From an uncultured Bacteriovorax sp. (lineage in GTDB: Bacteria; Bdellovibrionota; Bacteriovoracia; Bacteriovoracales; Bacteriovoracaceae), in the NCBI GenBank assembly GCA_943914745.1, contig CALUDF010000074.1:1-10802 (forward strand): a DNA stretch of 10,802 nt, in the 5' to 3' direction. Positions 6,320 through 10,802 of this stretch are shown piece by piece; the stretch's first letter is position 1, and every line of letters starts with the position of its first letter. The notes beneath the pieces were generated by a model that saw only the letters and a list, made by a program, of their open reading frames with translations, did no database searches and was not told the origin of the DNA. A program made the position numbers and the translations under genes.

Positions 6320-7360
6320 ATGAGATTTCTAGGATTGATTTTATTTCTCACGCTCACAACTGTTCACGCTCAGCAGGTTATTGAGAGTGCCCCACTTAGT
6401 ATCTCAGAGGATGGAACGAGAAAAATCATTGAGCGCACTGATGGCGACAAAGATGCTGCAAAAGCTGAGGCCATTCCTCATGGTGTGGAACTAGTCGCTC
6501 CTCCTGCCGCTCAAGCTTTAGTCATTCCTAATGATGACGTCGTTAATCCGGCCGAAGACAAAAAAGCTGCGAAAAATGCAAAGAAAGAAAAACCGATTTT
6601 AAAATCTTCCATTACAAAAGATGAATCGTTATCAGGAAAAGAAACGATTCCCGCTATTGCGCCGATCGAAGCGGCTCCTGCTAGTCCAATCGACGGACAA
6701 CTAAAACTTGATGGGCCATCGCCTTCAGTTGAAAAAAAGGTCTCATCTCCAGCCCCAAAAGATGGAGAGATCAAGCTTGGAGATGCAAAGGAAGCCCCTA
6801 CCTACGAAAACGATGTCATCGCCATTACAACTTATGACGATACATTTAAGCGCTACCTGCAATTTTCATTCGGGTACTTGAATTCAGATTACAAAAAGAT
6901 CCACCCATCACTTAGTAAAGGGTCATCACTCACTTCGTTTCGTTTTGTCGGGGATATGACAACAAAAATTCAAACAGGGTTTGCCGTCGAAATCATCAGC
7001 GATAGAAGTAACCAAAATATCCCGGACAATATCCGCTCACTTCAATACCGCTTGTTTGCTGATTACCACGCACCTCTTTTTCAAAAGAGTGGAGTGTTTG
7101 CTGACTGGGTTGGAAGTATGGCCTTTGTTATTGGAGACTATGGTGTCAGAAGACGCTACCTGAACCCACAGGGCCAGGAATTAAGCGTAAAAATCAAAGA
7201 AGGAACCCTTGTCGGTCTTATTCCAGGGGCAGGGATTAGATTTTATTTAGTGGGGAAATCGAGCCTGGATCTCATGGTTGAATATCATCTTTACTTTGGA
7301 AAACCCCAGACTTACATCGGTGGAGTGGCCTTTAATCCGCGCTTAAGCTTTGAATTCTGA
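6320..7360 (+). CDS. Secreted protein with low-complexity linker and C-terminal outer-membrane beta-barrel
   Basis: I do not recognise a named family. The product has 346 residues. A signal peptide (MRFLGLILFLTLTTVHA, cleavage near A17) is followed by a roughly 145-residue low-complexity region rich in Ala, Pro, Lys and Glu, probably disordered. It contains two near-repeats, DGQLKLDG and DGEIKLGD, separated by a Ser/Pro/Lys stretch. From about residue 175 to the end the sequence alternates hydrophobic and polar residues (FKRYLQFSFGYLNSDYKK, GAGIRFYLVGKSSLDLMVEYHLYFG). It ends in LSFEF, a terminal Phe as used by the BAM machinery, so the second half looks like a small (about eight-stranded) barrel. 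The linker could span the periplasm or peptidoglycan. A good Shine-Dalgarno (AAGGA, 6308-6312) lies seven bases before the ATG. The gene begins 15 bases after trpS, so co-transcription is likely although no functional link is apparent. Confidence 0.75.
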   Translation: MRFLGLILFLTLTTVHAQQVIESAPLSISEDGTRKIIERTDGDKDAAKAEAIPHGVELVAPPAAQALVIPNDDVVNPAEDKKAAKNAKKEKPILKSSITKDESLSGKETIPAIAPIEAAPASPIDGQLKLDGPSPSVEKKVSSPAPKDGEIKLGDAKEAPTYENDVIAITTYDDTFKRYLQFSFGYLNSDYKKIHPSLSKGSSLTSFRFVGDMTTKIQTGFAVEIISDRSNQNIPDNIRSLQYRLFADYHAPLFQKSGVFADWVGSMAFVIGDYGVRRRYLNPQGQELSVKIKEGTLVGLIPGAGIRFYLVGKSSLDLMVEYHLYFGKPQTYIGGVAFNPRLSFEF

Positions 7361-7519
7361 TCTTTTTTACACAATGAGCTAGCCTTATCAGGTTTCTTAT
7401 CGTAGAAGACAATCAATTAAATCGTTTCTTTCTTCGATGAAGCTTTTCTTGCGTCTTTTGGTTCAAGTTTCATTTAGAGCAATTTCGAAGATGAAACCAA
7501 CATTCAGACGAGGTATATA
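7361..7519 (+). other. Intergenic leader of the DEAD-box gene with a hairpin
   Basis: This 159-base gap holds no credible ORF. A hairpin is possible at 7467-7497: GTTTCAT (7467-7473) pairs with ATGAAAC (7491-7497), and two further inner pairs leave a 13-base loop. It ends 12 bases before the ribosome site, so it could affect translation of the helicase. No clear terminator follows the preceding barrel gene; only a bare T6 run occurs near 7363-7368. A promoter must lie here or upstream, but I find no convincing -35/-10 pair. Confidence 0.35.
7510..7513 (+). promoter_or_regulatory. deaD: Shine-Dalgarno supporting the GTG start
   Basis: GAGG is followed by TATATA and then GTG at 7520, a six-base spacer. 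This supports a GTG start for the helicase; no nearby in-frame ATG precedes the conserved Q-motif region. Confidence 0.65.
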
Positions 7520-9304
7520 GTGACATTTCAAGAATTGCCACTACGTGAGTCATTGATCCGTGCGATCACTGAAAGAGGCTACGTAGATCCAACAGACATC
7601 CAGGCACAAGCAATCCCAGCTCTAGCAACTACAGAAACAGACTTTGTAGGACAAGCTCAGACAGGTACAGGTAAAACAGCAGCGTTCTCACTTCCACTTT
7701 TACACAAAGTTGATGGCAACAGCCGCGACGTTCAAGCTCTCATTTTAACTCCAACTCGCGAGTTAGCTAACCAGATTACAGATGAGATCAAAAAATTCTC
7801 TAAGTACGAAAAAATCAAGACTCTAGCGGTTTACGGTGGTGTTTCTACTGAAGCTCAAGTGAGAGGATTAAGAAAAGACAGACCACAAATCGTCGTCGGA
7901 ACGCCAGGGCGCGTCCTGGATCTTATCGAGCGTGGAGTTTTAATCCTTGATAACGCAAAATACGCCATCTTAGATGAAGCAGATGAAATGCTAGATATGG
8001 GGTTCATTGATGACGTAAAACAAATTCTTTCTAACCTTGGTGAAGAAAGAAAGACTTGGATGTTCTCGGCCACAATGCCAGCTCCAATCCTATCACTTAT
8101 CAAAAACTACCTTAAGGATCCTTTAGTCGTTAAGGTTCAGAAGAAGACTTTATCGAATGAATCTATCGAGCAAAAGCACTATGTCGTTCGTCACTCTCAT
8201 ATGAGTGAAGCCGTCTGCAGAATCCTAGATTCTCTAGACGAGTACTACGGGATGATTTTCTGCCGTACAAAAATCGATGCAAAAACTCTGGCGGACGAAC
8301 TAAACGCTCGCGGGTATCCATCGGATTCTATGCACGGGGATATGTCACAACAACAACGTGACATCACGATGAAGAACTTCAAGCTTAAAAAAATCAACAT
8401 GCTTGTTTGTACAGACGTTGCAGCTCGCGGAATTGACGTAGACAACCTTACTCACGTAATTAACTACGGCCTTCCACAAGACATCGAGTCTTACGTTCAC
8501 CGTATTGGTCGTACAGGTCGCGCTGGTCAAAAAGGTGTGGCGATCACGCTTGTTGAGCCATCAGAAAGATACAGACTTCGCATGGTGGAAAACAATACGA
8601 AAGCTCGCATTGTTCAGGCAACTCTTCCAACACCAGCAGAACTAAAGTCTGTTTTGGTTAAAAAAGAGATCAAGAAATTTGACTCTCTCATTGAAAAACT
8701 AGACACACTTGACTCTGATGAAGTGTTTGTAGAGAAATTCGCCTCAATGGAAAAAGAAGACCTACTAAAGGTTATGTACAACCATTTATTCGCAGGACAA
8801 ATCGCTCGTTACGACCGTGCTCCTTCTCTTGAAGTTCAAGACAGACGCCCGGACTCACGATCAGATAACCGTTCATTTGATTCACGTGACAACAGAGGAA
8901 ACGACAGAAGAGACTCTTTTCAAGGCCGTGGAACAGGAACATCTTCTGGAAACATGAGATTCTTCGTTAACATCGGTAAAGACCACGGTCTAAACCTTAA
9001 ATCACTTCTTGGTGGCATCGCTACGATGGTGAATGTTGATGAGCGCATGATCAGAAACGTTGATATGAAAGAGACTTTCTCTTTCTTAGAAGTTCCTGAG
9101 CAATTTGGTGAAGTTCTCTTAAAGGTCAACAACCCAATGATCATTGACCGCAATGTTCGTTTCGAGTTGACTCGCTCTGCTCCGATGAGCCGTCCTTCTT
9201 ACGGTGGTGGTGACCGCGATCGTCGCCCAAGCTTCAGAAGCGGAAGCTCACACAGAAGTGGAGATAGAAACGGCAACAGATCTGAAAGATCTTTCCGTTC
9301 TTAA
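7520..9304 (+). CDS. deaD: DEAD-box RNA helicase, DeaD/CsdA type
   Basis: This ATP-dependent RNA helicase of 594 residues probably acts in ribosome assembly, mRNA remodelling or cold adaptation. The Q-motif region (DPTDIQAQAIP) is followed by motif I AQTGTGKT (46-53), PTREL, TPGR, motif II DEAD (152-155), motif III SAT (183-185) and motif VI HRIGRTGR (327-334), with ARGID shortly before. All catalytic motifs are intact. After a linker rich in Arg, Asp and Ser (about 433-478), residues 480-555 (RFFVNIGKDHGLNLKSLLGG..., ending RFELTR) form a DbpA-like RNA-binding domain. The last 40 or so residues are an Arg/Gly/Ser tail (GGGDRDRRPSFRSGSSHRSG) that may bind RNA loosely. This architecture fits DeaD/CsdA better than the shorter RhlE/RhlB; the exact ortholog name is inferred. 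The start is GTG with a good ribosome site. Codon choice looks more biased (frequent GGT, CGT, AAC) than in neighbours, suggesting high expression. A strong terminator follows. Confidence 0.95.
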   Translation: MTFQELPLRESLIRAITERGYVDPTDIQAQAIPALATTETDFVGQAQTGTGKTAAFSLPLLHKVDGNSRDVQALILTPTRELANQITDEIKKFSKYEKIKTLAVYGGVSTEAQVRGLRKDRPQIVVGTPGRVLDLIERGVLILDNAKYAILDEADEMLDMGFIDDVKQILSNLGEERKTWMFSATMPAPILSLIKNYLKDPLVVKVQKKTLSNESIEQKHYVVRHSHMSEAVCRILDSLDEYYGMIFCRTKIDAKTLADELNARGYPSDSMHGDMSQQQRDITMKNFKLKKINMLVCTDVAARGIDVDNLTHVINYGLPQDIESYVHRIGRTGRAGQKGVAITLVEPSERYRLRMVENNTKARIVQATLPTPAELKSVLVKKEIKKFDSLIEKLDTLDSDEVFVEKFASMEKEDLLKVMYNHLFAGQIARYDRAPSLEVQDRRPDSRSDNRSFDSRDNRGNDRRDSFQGRGTGTSSGNMRFFVNIGKDHGLNLKSLLGGIATMVNVDERMIRNVDMKETFSFLEVPEQFGEVLLKVNNPMIIDRNVRFELTRSAPMSRPSYGGGDRDRRPSFRSGSSHRSGDRNGNRSERSFRS

Positions 9305-9315
9305 TCTTTTCTACT

Positions 9316-9321
9316 TATAAT
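9316..9321 (+). promoter_or_regulatory. murG: Candidate -10 box for murG
   Basis: TATAAT, a perfect sigma-70 -10 hexamer, lies 12 bases after the helicase stop. The best -35 at normal spacing (TTTCCG, 9292-9297, inside the helicase gene) is weak. A start near 9328 would place the terminator hairpin in the murG leader. In an AT-rich genome the hexamer could be chance. Confidence 0.4.
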
Positions 9322-9340
9322 AAAGACATCTAATCTACAG

Positions 9341-9364
9341 CGCCCCCTTTTTGGGGGCGTTTTT
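9341..9364 (+). terminator. Rho-independent terminator after the helicase gene
   Basis: CGCCCCC (9341-9347) pairs perfectly with GGGGGCG (9353-9359) around a five-T loop, followed by five T residues (9360-9364). This very stable GC stem in an AT-rich setting ends the helicase transcript. It stands just 20 bases before the murG start codon. Confidence 0.92.
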
Positions 9365-9384
9365 ATTTCCCAGAGGCCTTTATT

Positions 9385-10458
9385 ATGTCTGATAAAAAAA
9401 CACTGATCTTTACAGGTGGAGGCTCTGGTGGCCATGTTATGCCGGCGCTTACAATCATCAAAAAGATCAATGAAGCCTCTCTTTATGATGTTCATTACAT
9501 CGGTGGTATTGCCAGCATTGAACGCGAGCTCGTCCAAGACTATAAGTTAACGTATCATCCTATCCGCACCGGAAAACTAAGGCGTTATCTTTCTTTGGAA
9601 AACATGAAAGATATCATCCGCGTCTTTTTGGGTCTGGTAGATTCTTTTAAATTGCTCTGGAAGTTCAATAAAAAAAACACATTGGTTTTCTCAACAGGTG
9701 GCTTTGTTTCAGTGCCGGTTGTTTTGGCGGCAAGACTTCAAGGGAAGAAGGCCTTTATTCACGAACAGACGAGCAGGGTAGGGTTGGCCAATAAGATTTG
9801 TTCAATCTTTGCCAATCGTGTGTTTATAAGTTTTGAAGATTCGTACAAATATTTTGATGAAAATAAGACTCACTTCTCAGGGTATCCATTAAGAGAGGAG
9901 TGTTACTCAGATGACATTAAGCCCGTTAAGATCAATGGAAGGCTTATCAATGAGAGCACAAAACCAGTTCTCTTTGTGACGGGAGGAGGAAATGGGGCCC
10001 AGCTCATTAACAAGTTAATTGAGAAGAACTTCTTATTTTTGACAACGAAGTACCTCGTCATTCACCAAACAGGAAAGGCATTTTTTAACGATTATAATGC
10101 GCGCTTAAAGCATCCGGACTACATTGCCGTGCCTTTTATCGGAACCGAAATGATTGACCTCTTTAAGCTTGCGACCGTGACCATTTCTCGCTCTGGAGCA
10201 GGAACGGTGTGTGAGTTGATTGCGGTGGGGAAAAAGTCGATTTATATTCCCCTTAAAATCGCTCAAAAAAATGAGCAGTTCTTTAATGCCCTTGAAGCCC
10301 ATAAGAAACTTGGGTCTCTTATTATTGAAGAAAAAGAACTCAGTGATGAGAGTTTTCTTCAGGCGCTAAAAGACATTGGAGATCATAATCCAATGACGAA
10401 AGTGCAAAAGCAAAATGGGCTTCAGTTCCTAGTCGAAGAAATCGAAAAAGCGATTTAG
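9385..10458 (+). CDS. murG: MurG-like UDP-GlcNAc:lipid I N-acetylglucosaminyltransferase
   Basis: This GT28 glycosyltransferase has 357 residues, the usual MurG length. It acts at the inner face of the cytoplasmic membrane and adds GlcNAc to lipid I to make lipid II for peptidoglycan. The N-terminal glycine-rich loop is TGGGSGGHVMPA (10-21), followed by FSTGGFVSVP and the HEQ motif as HEQT (126-129; usually HEQN). The C-terminal UDP-GlcNAc domain has GGGNGAQ (200-206; usually GGSxGA), SRSGAGTVCEL (268-278, with E277 where the family has its nucleotide-contacting Glu) and NEQFFNA (296-302). The hydrophobic patch and overall order fit MurG. Departures at HEQN and GGSxGA, and the lack of mur/fts neighbours, mean a specialised paralogue is possible. 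AGAGG (9372-9376) lies eight bases before the ATG. The 3' end overlaps the convergent regulator gene. Confidence 0.85.
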   Translation: MSDKKTLIFTGGGSGGHVMPALTIIKKINEASLYDVHYIGGIASIERELVQDYKLTYHPIRTGKLRRYLSLENMKDIIRVFLGLVDSFKLLWKFNKKNTLVFSTGGFVSVPVVLAARLQGKKAFIHEQTSRVGLANKICSIFANRVFISFEDSYKYFDENKTHFSGYPLREECYSDDIKPVKINGRLINESTKPVLFVTGGGNGAQLINKLIEKNFLFLTTKYLVIHQTGKAFFNDYNARLKHPDYIAVPFIGTEMIDLFKLATVTISRSGAGTVCELIAVGKKSIYIPLKIAQKNEQFFNALEAHKKLGSLIIEEKELSDESFLQALKDIGDHNPMTKVQKQNGLQFLVEEIEKAI

Positions 10459-10802
10459 CCAATACGTAGAATGTATCCGCGGCTCTTAATCGTGCGGATG
10501 TATTTCGAAAATGGCATCAACTTCTTTCTTAAGTTCGAAAGGTGAGTGTCGATGTTCTGGTTTTGAACGTGAATGTTCGGCCATAACAAGTTTGTGATGT
10601 ATTCACGTGAGAAAACCTTATTAGGATTTTTTGCAAGAAGGTGGATAAGTTTGAATTCAATCGGAGTGAGCTGGATTTTCTCTTCTCCAATTTCTGCCAT
10701 TTGCATTTCACAATGAAGTTTGAATCCATCGAAAGTAATGAGTTCAGCCTCACTTACTTGAGCTTGTTTTGTATTAATTTTGTTTTTGATACGAGCAACG
10801 AG
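10455..10802 (-). CDS. OmpR/PhoB-type response regulator, C-terminal part (truncated by window edge)
   Basis: The visible 115 residues are open to the window end in the same frame, so the phospho-acceptor receiver domain lies beyond it. The visible part begins LVARIKNKIN, the usual end of a receiver domain, then a short linker and a small beta-sheet (ELITFDGFKLHCEMQMAEIG). The winged-helix DNA-binding domain follows: LTPIEFKLIHLLAKNPNKVFSREYI (first helices), IDTHLSNLRKKL (recognition helix) and IRTIKSRGYIL (wing hairpin). These match OmpR-family effector domains. The position normally Arg before Val-Asp is Gln-Asn-Ile-Asp here. It should bind DNA repeats and control transcription when phosphorylated by a partner histidine kinase not seen here. 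An internal ATG at 10706 is not the start. The stop codon overlaps that of murG on the other strand. Target genes are unknown. Confidence 0.88.
   Translation of the reverse strand, partial: LVARIKNKINTKQAQVSEAELITFDGFKLHCEMQMAEIGEEKIQLTPIEFKLIHLLAKNPNKVFSREYITNLLWPNIHVQNQNIDTHLSNLRKKLMPFSKYIRTIKSRGYILRIG

Noticed and set aside
6511..6774. Minus-strand ORF of 87 codons rich in Ser, Phe and Ala
   Set aside because: It is the complement of the low-complexity Ala/Lys/Glu linker, whose composition keeps the opposite frame open.
9301..9537. Minus-strand ORF across the terminator and the 5' end of murG
   Set aside because: It runs through a terminator hairpin and a conserved murG N-terminus and resembles no known protein.
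10529..10753. Second minus-strand ORF in the response-regulator region
   Set aside because: The other minus frame encodes an unmistakable winged-helix domain and is open to the window edge.

Overview
The window is an AT-rich, densely packed stretch of a Gram-negative chromosome. Outer-membrane proteins, periplasmic signal peptides, a chaperone-usher system and a DbpA-type DEAD-box helicase all point to a diderm. Gene style and protein sequence remind me of Bdellovibrionota/Bacteriovoracia-like bacteria, but this is an impression and no marker here settles it. I see no tRNA, rRNA, CRISPR array, insertion sequence or phage gene.

Region 1 (28-5129) is a five-gene chaperone-usher fimbrial operon on the + strand. 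It follows directly on a hairpin terminator. The order is: a Cys-free pilin-like subunit; a small secreted protein that may be a second, divergent subunit; a PapD-type periplasmic chaperone; an outer-membrane usher that starts with TTG inside the chaperone gene; and a two-domain tip-adhesin-like protein joined to the usher by an ATGA overlap. The tip protein's C-terminal half visibly resembles the first subunit. This is the layout expected of a tip adhesin with an N-terminal receptor domain and a C-terminal pilin domain, as in archaic (Csu-like) pili. The chaperone should take subunits from the Sec exit to the usher, which assembles the fibre tip-first.

Region 2 (5154-7360) holds trpS, preceded by a -10-like box inside a 30-bp interrupted dyad. 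Fifteen bases after trpS, and probably on the same transcript, comes a secreted protein with a long Ala/Pro/Lys-rich linker and a C-terminal beta-barrel.

Region 3 (7361-9364) is a 159-base leader followed by a GTG-started DeaD/CsdA-type RNA helicase, closed by a strong GC-rich terminator. Region 4 (9316-10802) is a murG-like glycosyltransferase gene starting only 20 bases past that terminator. It runs tail-to-tail, with overlapping stop codons, into the C-terminal part of an OmpR/PhoB-type response regulator on the minus strand that leaves the window.

The most notable points are the nearly Cys-free fimbrial operon with its unexplained second small gene, the symmetric elements before the chaperone gene and before trpS, and two hairpin terminators placed just over 20 bases upstream of the next start codon.
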